A stretch of 16,676 nt of DNA, from the NCBI GenBank assembly GCA_002367815.1, contig DFDG01000161.1, positions 4,254 to 20,929 of the forward strand, given 5' to 3'. The translations under genes and the position numbers were made by a program. Under the pieces are notes generated by a model that ran no database searches, was not told the origin of the DNA, and saw nothing but the letters and a program-made list of their open reading frames with translations. Below are positions 1 through 6,786 of this stretch, piece by piece. Every line of letters begins with the position of its first letter. The stretch's first letter is position 1. Source of the stretch: Opitutaceae bacterium UBA3033 (GTDB lineage: Bacteria; Verrucomicrobiota; Verrucomicrobiia; Opitutales; Opitutaceae).

Positions 1-578
1 CCCATCCCGGTTTTATGGATCGCGAATTTTTTGGTCGTCGCGAATTGCCGATAACTCCAGACGAGGTCTTTTCCCTCGTATGCACGCAAGTTGAGCATCT
101 GCGCAAGATCGCGTCATCAGCTGGTGCCAGCATTTCACATGTGAAGCCTCACGGTGCACTTTATAATCAGGCGGCCCGCGATCCGTCTTTGGCCGATGCC
201 ATAGCCCGCGCCGTCAAATCGATGGATGGCCAATTGATCTTGTTCGGTCCTGCAGGAAGTCAATTGATCGCAGCCGGCATGCAACGAGGTCTAAAAGTGG
301 CCCAAGAAGTTTTCGCTGATCGAAACTATGGTGGGGACGGTCAGCTGATTTTACGCAACCATCCCCTAGCATTGATTAAGGATGTAACTGCCGCCGTCCA
401 TCGCGTGGTGCGGATGCTAAAATGCGGGGATGTAATTGCGCTGAATGGGACGTGCTTACCAATTGTTGCGGATACGTTATGTGTGCATGGTGACGGCGCT
501 GATCCCTTGGCGTTGTTGCAGGCATTGCGCTACACCCTGAACCAACAGGGAATCAACATCAGTGCGGTGGGGACATAG
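1..578 (+). CDS. pxpA: 5-oxoprolinase subunit A (LamB/YcsF family), 5' end cut by window
   Basis: PxpA is one subunit of the ATP-dependent prokaryotic 5-oxoprolinase (PxpABC), which opens cytosolic 5-oxoproline to glutamate. The reading frame is open from base 3: the codons before the first visible ATG (base 15) encode HPGF, giving the family motif HPGFMDREFFGRRE. That ATG is therefore internal and the true start lies outside the window. About 190 residues are visible. Compared with the roughly 245 residues usual for the family, some 55-60 N-terminal residues are missing. Family blocks seen in order are HVKPHGALYNQAA, EVFADRNYGGDGQL and the C-terminal VHGDG. The usual partners pxpB and pxpC are not visible and could lie upstream. 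The next gene is convergent, only 22 bases after the stop, with no clear terminator between them. The family assignment is firm; the enzyme activity is by homology. Confidence 0.93.
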   Translation, partial: HPGFMDREFFGRRELPITPDEVFSLVCTQVEHLRKIASSAGASISHVKPHGALYNQAARDPSLADAIARAVKSMDGQLILFGPAGSQLIAAGMQRGLKVAQEVFADRNYGGDGQLILRNHPLALIKDVTAAVHRVVRMLKCGDVIALNGTCLPIVADTLCVHGDGADPLALLQALRYTLNQQGINISAVGT

Positions 579-600
579 AGATTTACTCTTGTCCGGAAGA

Positions 601-1095
601 TCAGCGCATCGCCAGAGTCTGGCCCACAACCGGAGTGAATGCCGCCACTACCACACCACGAATATTACTCGCATTCACCGTCACGTAATCATGGCGACGA
701 TTGTTGAGGCCAGTCGTGCGCCAGCCGTCCTTGGCCTTGGCCACCAGCACATGTGTAACGGTATGATTGTCCTTGGTGAAAACGACCGACATGCCTCGAC
801 TCAGTTGCTCGAAAGGTATCGGTTTTACCACCAGTAACGTGCCACTGCTGTAGAGGGGTAACATTGAATTGCCTTTGCCCTGCAGTACAAATCCACCCGG
901 GAATATCTGAGCCAATCGACTCGCTCGTTGATGTGCTTGGGTCGCCGAGTGGAACTCAGCCATCGGTGACCCTACGACGTAGTTACCCGAGATATAACTT
1001 TCCCTGGACTTTGGTGCAGCTTCGGCTCCGGAGACACTCAGCGAACACAATATTGTGCTAAAAACTAAAGTAGTTCGGTGTCTTTTTCTGAACAC
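601..1095 (-). CDS. Small exported S24/S26 signal-peptidase-like protein
   Basis: A 164-residue protein with a basic N-terminus (MFRKRHR), a hydrophobic stretch at about 8-22 and a possible cleavage site after AEA (25-27), so it is exported or held by one N-terminal helix. Residues 70-152 follow the S26 signal-peptidase fold in its ER/SipW-type order: GNSMLP carrying the candidate nucleophile Ser77, a hydrophobic strand LLVVKP, RGMSVVF, then VTHVL with His115 where the bacterial SPase I lysine would be, then TGLNN followed by Asp136. The GD pairs that usually follow these strands read GT, GM and GL. I infer a Ser-His(-Asp) peptidase or a degenerate relative; the substrate is unknown. The start is GTG, the only start codon in this frame after the upstream stop. 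Its AGGAG lies 19 bases away, which is too far to be ideal. Being preceded by a candidate signal peptide makes the start plausible. An S24 repressor is unlikely because no DNA-binding domain is present. Confidence 0.75.
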   Translation of the reverse strand: MFRKRHRTTLVFSTILCSLSVSGAEAAPKSRESYISGNYVVGSPMAEFHSATQAHQRASRLAQIFPGGFVLQGKGNSMLPLYSSGTLLVVKPIPFEQLSRGMSVVFTKDNHTVTHVLVAKAKDGWRTTGLNNRRHDYVTVNASNIRGVVVAAFTPVVGQTLAMR

Positions 1096-1106
1096 GCTAT
1101 GACCAT
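1065..1106 (-). other. Short overlapping reading frame with good ribosome-binding site
   Basis: On the minus strand an AGGAG (1119-1115) stands 8 bases before an ATG (1106-1104). That ATG opens a 13-codon frame, MVIACSEKDTELL, ending in TAG at 1067-1065. It is out of frame with, and overlaps, the GTG start (1095) of the S26-like gene. This is the best-spaced ribosome-binding site seen on this strand. It could be a leader peptide that couples translation into the main gene, or a chance ATG. A single extra A in the A5 run at 1087-1083 would join the ATG frame to the main frame, so a sequencing or biological frameshift is also possible. Confidence 0.3.
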
Positions 1107-1290
1107 TGGCTCCACTCCTTTTGGGGCAAGGGAATGCATATGAGGTTCATTACCTAAGCCCATCTAGTGGATACCCCCCTTTTTTCGGTTATGGATCTTA
1201 GTCCGCAGTCTGAAAATCATCTTAACACCACTGCATCCTGGTTCAGGTGATGGCTCGGATAAAATATGAATACTGTAGCGAAATAGTTAA

Positions 1291-2391
1291 CTATTTGCCG
1301 AATCTGAATACCGCGACATCACCGTCACGAAATACGTAATCCTTGCCCTCAAGCCGATATTTACCGGCATCTCGGGCAGCGGAAACACTGCCGAGCGTGC
1401 TTAGATCCTGATAGGAAACGACCTCGGCTTTGATGAAGTTTGCTTCGAAATCTGTGTGAATCACACCCGCCGCTTGAGGAGCTTTCCAGCCCTTCTCTAT
1501 GGTCCACGCCCGCACTTCTTTTTCTCCGGCGGTGAAATAGGTTTGCAGGCCCAACAAAGAATAACTGGCGCGAATCAAATTCGATACTCCTGAATCGGAA
1601 ACCCCCAGATCCTGAAGGAATTCCTTGGCTTCCTCTGGGGTGAGATCAATGAGTTCGGATTCTATCTTGGCACTGATTGGCACATAGGCGGCGTCGTGAT
1701 GGGTGCGCACATACTCCGCGACCTTCTGCACGAATGGATTGGCCTCGGCGGTGGCCAGATCGCCTTCCGCAACATTACAGGCAAACAATACGGGCTTGGC
1801 AGTCAAAAGCTGGAAAGGCTTCATGACAATTTTTTCCTCTGGCGTGAGTTCAATCGTGTTGGCTGTTTTGCCTTCGTTGAGGTGAGGGGAAAGCTTTTCC
1901 AACAGGGCCAGCTCTGCGATAGCCTCTTTGTCGCCGCTTTTGGCTTTCTTTTGGGTCTTGTCGATACGCTTGGCTACTGCTTCGAGATCGGACAACACGA
2001 GCTCAGTGGTCACGACTTCAATATCCCGCACAGGATCGACACCACCCATGGTATGAATGACATCCGAGTCTTCAAAACAGCGCACAACCTGTAAAATGGC
2101 GTCCACTTCGCGGATGTTGGCGAGAAATTGGTTGCCGAGACCTTCGCCCTTACTGGCGCCTGCGACCAGACCGGCAATATCAACGAATTCAATGACCGCC
2201 GGAATGACCACCTTGGTTTTGGCAATCGCTTGGAGTATCGCCAGCCGATCGTCCGGGACGGTCACCACCCCGACATTGGGATCGATCGTGCAAAAAGGGT
2301 AATTGGCGGCCTCAGCCTTGCGTGAACGGGTGAGGGCGTTGAAGAGAGTGGACTTACCAACATTGGGCAGACCGACGATTCCGGCTTTCAT
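1291..2391 (-). CDS. ychF: Redox-regulated ATPase YchF (OLA1 family)
   Basis: A universally conserved TRAFAC-class P-loop protein of 366 residues, the normal family length. It binds ATP rather than GTP and associates with ribosomes; it has been linked to stress responses. Visible motifs: the P-loop GLPNVGKST (7-15), the G3 motif DIAGL (71-75) with a hydrophobic residue where Ras-like GTPases have catalytic Gln, and NVAE (206-209) in place of the GTPase NKxD motif, which is the signature of ATP preference. A helical domain lies at about 130-200 and a C-terminal TGS domain at about 283-366, ending YVFRDGDVAVFRFGK. The gene is divergent from rpsP across a 104-base spacer. No Shine-Dalgarno sequence precedes its ATG. 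The S26-like gene lies 195 bases downstream on the same strand; I see no terminator between them but do not assume an operon. Confidence 0.97.
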   Translation of the reverse strand: MKAGIVGLPNVGKSTLFNALTRSRKAEAANYPFCTIDPNVGVVTVPDDRLAILQAIAKTKVVIPAVIEFVDIAGLVAGASKGEGLGNQFLANIREVDAILQVVRCFEDSDVIHTMGGVDPVRDIEVVTTELVLSDLEAVAKRIDKTQKKAKSGDKEAIAELALLEKLSPHLNEGKTANTIELTPEEKIVMKPFQLLTAKPVLFACNVAEGDLATAEANPFVQKVAEYVRTHHDAAYVPISAKIESELIDLTPEEAKEFLQDLGVSDSGVSNLIRASYSLLGLQTYFTAGEKEVRAWTIEKGWKAPQAAGVIHTDFEANFIKAEVVSYQDLSTLGSVSAARDAGKYRLEGKDYVFRDGDVAVFRFGK

Positions 2392-2423
2392 AAGTGGTCA
2401 GAGGGAGGCTGGGGAGTCGGTGC

Positions 2424-2452
2424 TTGACAAGCCATTTATCGAGCGGTGTGCT
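2424..2452 (+). promoter_or_regulatory. Candidate sigma70-type promoter for rpsP
   Basis: A perfect TTGACA -35 box (2424-2429) is followed after exactly 17 bases by TGTGCT (2447-2452), which matches TATAAT at only three positions. Transcription would begin near 2459, leaving about 37 bases before the rpsP ATG. The position between two divergent genes supports it; the weak -10 lowers confidence. Confidence 0.45.
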
Positions 2453-2495
2453 TTCCAGCTTTTCCAATCAAGTAACGCTCTGTTAACCTTCTGCT

Positions 2496-2774
2496 ATGGC
2501 ACTCAAAATTCGTCTTACCCGCGTTGGCGCGATTCACAACCCTCATTATCGGGTCGTGGTTGCCGAAGCTCGTTCCCGCCGCGATGGCGCTGCCGTTGAA
2601 CTTCTCGGCACATATGCTCCTCGTAATAAAGGTGAGCAGATCAAACTTGATTTGGCCCGGGTTGACTACTGGATCAGCAAGGGTGCCAAGCCCACGGACA
2701 CCCTTAACTCGATGATCAAGAAGGCTCGCAAGTCGGCAGCGGCGGCCCCAGCGGCAGAAGTTCCAGCAAGCTAA
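2496..2774 (+). CDS. rpsP: 30S ribosomal protein bS16
   Basis: Ribosomal protein bS16 binds 16S rRNA and is needed for assembly of the 30S subunit. The 92-residue product starts MALKIRLTRVGAIHNPHYRVVVAEARSRRDG in the family pattern, with the conserved LGTY block near residue 37 and YWISKGAKPTDT near 58. The tail after residue 75 is rich in lysine and alanine and probably disordered, as is common for bS16. The pyrimidine-rich stretch before the ATG has no Shine-Dalgarno sequence. In many bacteria the order is rpsP-rimM-trmD-rplS. Here a terminator follows the gene directly and rimM is missing from the locus. Confidence 0.97.
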   Translation: MALKIRLTRVGAIHNPHYRVVVAEARSRRDGAAVELLGTYAPRNKGEQIKLDLARVDYWISKGAKPTDTLNSMIKKARKSAAAAPAAEVPAS

Positions 2775-2808
2775 TCCATCATCTGAGGTCTTATCGGTTG
2801 AAGCTTTC

Positions 2809-2835
2809 GGCTCCGGATTAACCCGGAGCCTTTTT
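2809..2835 (+). terminator. Intrinsic terminator after rpsP
   Basis: A perfect 8-bp stem, GGCTCCGG (2809-2816) and CCGGAGCC (2823-2830), encloses the loop ATTAAC and is followed by TTTTT (2831-2835). It lies 34 bases after the rpsP stop and 47 bases before the trmD start. It should limit read-through from rpsP into trmD. Confidence 0.85.
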
Positions 2836-2845
2836 ATTTCCGACC

Positions 2846-2873
2846 TTGGCGAACGACCCGAATTGAATGTAAT
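2846..2873 (+). promoter_or_regulatory. Candidate promoter for trmD-rplS (possibly leaderless)
   Basis: TTGGCG (2846-2851), a 16-base spacer, and TGTAAT (2868-2873, five of six matches to TATAAT). Transcription would begin around 2879-2882, at or within a few bases of the trmD GTG at 2882. Its place right after the rpsP terminator fits a restart of transcription. The transcription start is inferred from spacing only. Confidence 0.45.
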
Positions 2874-2881
2874 TTTCTCCT

Positions 2882-3550
2882 GTGCGTATTGATATTCTCA
2901 CGCTGTTTCCTGCAATGCTCGACGGATTTTTATCCGAAAGTATGCTCGGTCGCGCCTGCGAGGCGAAATTGTTGGAGATCAATGTCCGAAATATCCGCGA
3001 TTGGTCGACGGACAAGCACCACACCACCGACGATCGTCCTTTTGGTGGTGGCCCCGGCATGGTCATGAAGTGTGAGCCTGTAGTTGCGGCGATTGAAGCC
3101 GTTCAGACTGCCGGTTGTCGCAGGATATACTTAACCCCTGATGGGGTGCCATTTACTGCGGCCAGAGCTGAAGAACTCTCCAAACTGCAGCATATTGTTC
3201 TCTTGAGTGGCCACTACGAAGGAATTGACCAACGCATTCGTGATACGGTCATAGATGAGGAGATCAGCATCGGGGATTACGTCCTCACCAACGGCACTTT
3301 GGCGGCGGCAGTGGTGGTGGATGCCATGGCGCGTTTTATCCCCGGGTTTTTGGGTGAGGAAAAGTCATTGACGCACGAAAGCTTCAGCCGCAAGTTGCTC
3401 GACTTTCCTCAATACACGCGTCCCGCGGAATATCGAGGTATGTCTGTTCCGGAGATTCTTCTTTCCGGAAATCATACTGAGATAGAGAAGTGGCGAACCG
3501 CGCAGCAGGAGGAGAAAACCCGTAAAGTTAGACCAGATTTATTTAAATAA
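2882..3550 (+). CDS. trmD: tRNA (guanine-N1-)-methyltransferase
   Basis: TrmD uses S-adenosylmethionine to methylate N1 of G37 next to the anticodon of tRNAs reading CNN codons, which prevents +1 frameshifting. It works as a dimer with a SPOUT trefoil knot. The 222-residue protein starts with GTG (MRIDILTLFP, the usual N-terminus). It shows RPFGGGPGMVM (residues 54-64), then the knot signatures LLSGHYEGIDQR and EISIGDYVLTNG, and the later PQYTRP segment. At 222 residues it is slightly short; the E. coli enzyme has about 255, the difference being mostly in the C-terminal helical domain. No Shine-Dalgarno sequence is present and the start sits directly behind a candidate promoter, so a leaderless message is possible. 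rplS begins 10 bases after the stop and is surely cotranscribed. Confidence 0.97.
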   Translation: MRIDILTLFPAMLDGFLSESMLGRACEAKLLEINVRNIRDWSTDKHHTTDDRPFGGGPGMVMKCEPVVAAIEAVQTAGCRRIYLTPDGVPFTAARAEELSKLQHIVLLSGHYEGIDQRIRDTVIDEEISIGDYVLTNGTLAAAVVVDAMARFIPGFLGEEKSLTHESFSRKLLDFPQYTRPAEYRGMSVPEILLSGNHTEIEKWRTAQQEEKTRKVRPDLFK

Positions 3551-3560
3551 ACTCATAGCC

Positions 3561-3929
3561 ATGAACCCGATTATAAAAGAAATCACAGCTGCACATATCA
3601 AGCAGGACGTTCCTTCGTTCCGCGTTGGCGACGGTGTCAAAGTGCACGTCAAAGTGCGTGAAGGTGATAAAGAGCGCGTGCAGATTTTTGCCGGCATTGT
3701 TATCGCCCGCAAGGGAGCAGGCATGCAGGAAACCTTCACGGTTCGCCGCATCAGCTACGGCGAAGGCGTCGAGAAAGTATTCCCCGTGCAATCGCCCAAC
3801 GTGGCTAAGATCGAGGTTGACCGTCAATCCGTGCCAATGCGTTCGCGTCTTTATTATCTGCGTGGTCGCAAGGGTAAGGCAGCTATGGCAATCAAAGAAT
3901 TGCGGGCCGACAAGCGCGCGGCGAAATAA
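3561..3929 (+). CDS. rplS: 50S ribosomal protein bL19
   Basis: Ribosomal protein bL19 lies at the interface of the two ribosomal subunits. The 122-residue product has the normal length. It shows FRVGDGVKVHVKVREGDKERVQIF near residues 20-43, then GIVIARKGAG, TFTVRRISYGEGVEKVFP and the C-terminal RLYYLRGRKGKAA. It follows trmD by 10 bases, the classical gene pair, and is closed by a strong terminator. No Shine-Dalgarno sequence precedes the ATG, so translation may be coupled to trmD or initiated without one. Confidence 0.98.
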   Translation: MNPIIKEITAAHIKQDVPSFRVGDGVKVHVKVREGDKERVQIFAGIVIARKGAGMQETFTVRRISYGEGVEKVFPVQSPNVAKIEVDRQSVPMRSRLYYLRGRKGKAAMAIKELRADKRAAK

Positions 3930-3951
3930 TCGCACCATAAAGTCCACTTTT

Positions 3952-3982
3952 AAAAGGCGAACCCGATCGGGTTCGCCTTTTT
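3952..3982 (+). terminator. Strong intrinsic terminator after rplS
   Basis: The arms GGCGAACCC (3956-3964) and GGGTTCGCC (3969-3977) form a perfect 9-bp stem around the four-base loop GATC. The stem can extend by AAAA/TTTT on its outside, and T's follow at 3978-3982. A-tracts on one side and T-tracts on the other mean it could work in both directions. It ends the trmD-rplS unit before the transketolase gene. Confidence 0.93.
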
Positions 3983-4014
3983 GTTGCGAGATTCTGCTTC
4001 CCCGTCTGCGATGG

Positions 4015-4020
4015 TATGAT
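4015..4020 (+). promoter_or_regulatory. Possible -10 element for the transketolase gene
   Basis: TATGAT (five of six matches to TATAAT) stands 21 bases before the transketolase ATG and just after the rplS terminator, where a promoter is expected. No good -35 box is at standard spacing (TTCTGC at 3992-3997 matches poorly), so this is tentative. Confidence 0.35.
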
Positions 4021-4041
4021 TAATCTCTACGGACTTTTATC

Positions 4042-6033
4042 ATGACATTACAGACCGACATTCTATCACAGGCCGCCAACCAAGCCCGCGGGCTTGCCAT
4101 CGATGCAGTGCACAAAGCCGGAATCGGGCATCTGGGGCTCGCACTGGGATGCGCGGAGATGGGTGCCGTGCTTTACGGCCATGCCCTCAGTCACAATCCT
4201 GATCAGCCGCGTTGGTTAAATCGTGACCGCTTTGTATTATCCGCCGGCCACGGCTCGATGTTCCTTTATGCGTGTCTGCACCTGAGCGGCTACGACCTTT
4301 CGCGCGATGACCTCAAGGCATTCCGTCAGTTGCATTCGAAGACTCCGGGTCATCCTGAATTTCGTGAAACCCCCGGCGTGGAAGCCACCACCGGTCCACT
4401 TGGCCAAGGGATTGGCAATGCTGTGGGCATGGCGGTCGCCGGTAAAATGGCGGCAAAGCATTTCAATACGCCCCAGCATGAGATCATCAATTATCGCGTG
4501 GTTTGTTTGGCCGGTGATGGTTGTATGCAGGAAGGTGTCGCCATGGAGGCGGTTGAGTTTGCCGGCCATCAACAGCTCGACAATCTGATCCTCATCTATG
4601 ATTCCAACGACGTTACGCTCGACGCGATGGCGGACAAAACCCAGAGCGAAAACACTGCCGCGAGATTCAAGGCGATTGGTTGGGATGTGCAGACGGTAGA
4701 CGGTCACGACATGGTAGCGTTTCTCAAATCCTACAAGAAAGCCCATAAAACCCAAAGTGGTAAACCGCAGTTGATCATTGCCCGCACCGAAATTGCCCGG
4801 GGGATTCCGGAAGTCGCCGGCACGGCCAAAGGCCACGGTGAAGGTGGAGCAAAGTTTGCCGATGGGGCTCGGGCGGGCCTGGGGCTGCCTGCTGACGAAC
4901 ACTTTTTTGTCAGTGAAGAGGTGCGGACCTATTTCAGTGGACACAAAAAGCGTTTGATCCGCGCGACCAACAAATGGAACAAGACTTACAAGGCGTGGCG
5001 GACGGCCAATGTTGATAAGGCTGTGTTACTCGATTCGGCCTCGGCCAATCCGATTGCGGCTGAGCTCTGCGCCAAGATTCCTGCATTCCCTGCCGATGTG
5101 AAGCATGGTGGCACCCGCGCGGCGGGTCGCGATGTGTTGCAGCTACTCGCGTCTGAGCTACCCTTACTCATTGGTGGCAGTGCCGACCTCTATGGTTCAA
5201 CCCTGAATTATATCACAGATGCGCAGGATTTCGAGGCCGGCAACCGGGGTGGTCGCAACATCCGCTTTGGCATCCGTGAACATGCCATGGCAGCAATCGC
5301 CAATGGGATGGCCTATGATGGAATGTTTCGCCCCAGCGTGGCGACGTTTCTGGTCTTTGCCGACTATTCCCGGCCATCCATGCGATTGGCCGCATTGGCG
5401 AAATTGCCGGTGATCTATATCTACACCCATGATTCCATCGGGGTGGGTGAGGACGGACCTACGCATCAACCAGTTGAGACTATTTCATCGCTTCGCGTGA
5501 TACCGAATTTTGATGTTATCCGCCCGGGTGATGCCGAGGAAGTTGTTGGTGCATATGCTGCTGCGTTGGAACGCAATGACGGGCCGACCCTGATTGCTCT
5601 GAGCCGTCAAGCTGTTCCTCTTTTGAGTGCGATACCGGTCGCGGTTCGTCGAGCAGGTGTGCTGAAAGGTGGTTATGTCGCAGTCCAGGAGTCTACCTCT
5701 CTCACTCTCATCTTGCTTGCTACCGGTAGCGAACTGCACCTTGCCGTGGCTGCTGCCAAGGAGCTTGGGTCAGGAGTGCGAGTGGTATCGTTGCCCTCAT
5801 TCGAACGTTTCAACCGTCAAGCAGTGGAATACAGGGAGAATGTCCTGCCCTTTGCATGCCAGCGTCGGATCGCCATTGAGGCCGGAGTTACTGCGCTTTG
5901 GCATCAATATGTGGGTCCAAATGGTAAAATTATTGGTATTGATCGGTTCGGTTTGAGCGCCCCGGGTCCAGTTGTATTTAAGGAATTGGGTATAACGGTG
6001 GACGCGATATTATCCGCGGCCCGCTCGTTATAA
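4042..6033 (+). CDS. tkt: Transketolase
   Basis: A thiamine-diphosphate enzyme of the pentose phosphate pathway that moves two-carbon ketol units between sugar phosphates. The 663 residues are the full family length. The N-terminal domain (about 1-290) has His30 in a GHLG loop, SAGHGSM (68-73 region), GPLGQGIGNAVG (118-129) and the metal/diphosphate motif GDG (158-160) through SND (188-190). The pyrimidine domain (about 355-520) has FGIREHAM (409-416), whose Glu413 should activate the cofactor, and the substrate loop IGVGEDGPTHQP (466-477). A C-terminal domain follows from about 530. The canonical SGHPG loop reads IGHLG here, a form I associate with verrucomicrobial and chlamydial enzymes. 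The ATG has only a weak GGA nine bases upstream. No terminator is obvious in the 144 bases after the stop. Confidence 0.96.
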   Translation: MTLQTDILSQAANQARGLAIDAVHKAGIGHLGLALGCAEMGAVLYGHALSHNPDQPRWLNRDRFVLSAGHGSMFLYACLHLSGYDLSRDDLKAFRQLHSKTPGHPEFRETPGVEATTGPLGQGIGNAVGMAVAGKMAAKHFNTPQHEIINYRVVCLAGDGCMQEGVAMEAVEFAGHQQLDNLILIYDSNDVTLDAMADKTQSENTAARFKAIGWDVQTVDGHDMVAFLKSYKKAHKTQSGKPQLIIARTEIARGIPEVAGTAKGHGEGGAKFADGARAGLGLPADEHFFVSEEVRTYFSGHKKRLIRATNKWNKTYKAWRTANVDKAVLLDSASANPIAAELCAKIPAFPADVKHGGTRAAGRDVLQLLASELPLLIGGSADLYGSTLNYITDAQDFEAGNRGGRNIRFGIREHAMAAIANGMAYDGMFRPSVATFLVFADYSRPSMRLAALAKLPVIYIYTHDSIGVGEDGPTHQPVETISSLRVIPNFDVIRPGDAEEVVGAYAAALERNDGPTLIALSRQAVPLLSAIPVAVRRAGVLKGGYVAVQESTSLTLILLATGSELHLAVAAAKELGSGVRVVSLPSFERFNRQAVEYRENVLPFACQRRIAIEAGVTALWHQYVGPNGKIIGIDRFGLSAPGPVVFKELGITVDAILSAARSL

Positions 6034-6117
6034 TCCATACGAGGAGAGCTTATCCTCTGAAGTTCGAGTTTGAGAGCGCACAGGAAATGAGCGTGGAGAT
6101 AATTTCGCAGCAACTAC

Positions 6118-6148
6118 TTGCTTTTATAGTTAGCCTCCTGACTATTAG
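6118..6148 (+). promoter_or_regulatory. Weak candidate promoter for the efflux operon
   Basis: TTGCTT (6118-6123) and TATTAG (6143-6148) are separated by 19 bases, with transcription starting about 22 bases before the marR-like ATG. Both boxes are imperfect. The main support is that an imperfect palindrome occupies the spacer between them. Confidence 0.3.
6126..6145 (+). promoter_or_regulatory. Imperfect palindrome, candidate MarR-family operator
   Basis: ATAGTTAG (6126-6133) and CTGACTAT (6138-6145) form an inverted repeat with seven of eight positions complementary, around CCTC. It ends 32 bases before the MarR-like gene. MarR dimers commonly bind 16-20-base palindromes between themselves and their targets, often over promoter elements, so autoregulation of the whole operon is the natural inference. 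It is a single copy and unproven. Confidence 0.4.
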
Positions 6149-6177
6149 CGCCCTCACGATTACTTGCTTGGACTAAT

Positions 6178-6756
6178 ATGCCTTTTTTACTGCTCAAAGA
6201 TCTTCCTCGTTACGAATGCCTATTGGAGGTGGCAAAAGAGTTCCCGGAACTTGATCCTTCAGCGTGCGAAGCCTACTTGAATCTATTGCGCACGGGTGAT
6301 GAGGTGATTGCGGTGGTGGAGAAGTTTTTAAGTGAACATCACATTTCCCAAGGTCGGTTCGGTGTATTGATGCAGCTTTGGCGTTCTTCCGGTAGTCGAA
6401 TCGCGTGTGAGGAAAATGCTGAGAGTTGCCCTATCGGACCACGAACTCCGGCAGAATTGGCCGAAGCAACCGGGGTTACGCGGGCTACCATGACTGGTCT
6501 GATCGACACTTTGGAGCGCGATGGTTTGGTCAGACGCCAACCAGACCCAATCGACCGACGGATGATGTCGGTGCATCTCACCAACGAGGGAGAAGCATTT
6601 ATTCGGCAGATTGTTCCCGGCCACTTTCGACTTATGGCCACGCTCATGCAGCCATTATCAGAAGATGAGCGGAAAACCATGGTCGGTCTCTTGAACAAAA
6701 TACTCCGTCACGCGTCCACTTGTTCAACTACCATTCTGGAACCAGTTTCATCCTGA
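6178..6756 (+). CDS. MarR-family transcriptional regulator
   Basis: A 192-residue winged-helix regulator, somewhat longer than the usual 140-160. The DNA-binding core lies at about 88-140: PAELAEATGVTRATMTGLIDTLERDGLV is the helix-turn-helix and recognition helix, and the wing is RRQPDPIDRRMMSVHLT with the family's conserved D-RR. The N-terminal helices and the C-terminal helices (about 140-178) should form the dimer interface. An extra segment at about 72-88 contains two cysteines, Cys77 and Cys84 (CEENAESC), just before the DNA-binding domain. It begins the efflux array, 30 bases ahead of the adaptor gene, so it is most likely the local repressor of the pump. The ligand is unknown. A weak GGA five bases before the ATG is the only ribosome-binding hint. 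Confidence 0.9.
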   Translation: MPFLLLKDLPRYECLLEVAKEFPELDPSACEAYLNLLRTGDEVIAVVEKFLSEHHISQGRFGVLMQLWRSSGSRIACEENAESCPIGPRTPAELAEATGVTRATMTGLIDTLERDGLVRRQPDPIDRRMMSVHLTNEGEAFIRQIVPGHFRLMATLMQPLSEDERKTMVGLLNKILRHASTCSTTILEPVSS

Positions 6757-6786
6757 ATTTTTTATTAATCTAAACTGACCAATATT

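Noticed and set aside
1174..1185. C6T6 tract upstream of the S26-like gene
   Set aside because: No stem precedes the T-run, and the tract is non-coding with no promoter element at clear spacing, so no function is supported.
4237..4944. 235-codon minus-strand open frame within transketolase
   Set aside because: The plus strand encodes conserved transketolase motifs throughout; the antisense product has no family features.
6041..6055. Small hairpin GAGGA...TCCTC after transketolase
   Set aside because: Only five base pairs and no T-tract; not called as a terminator.
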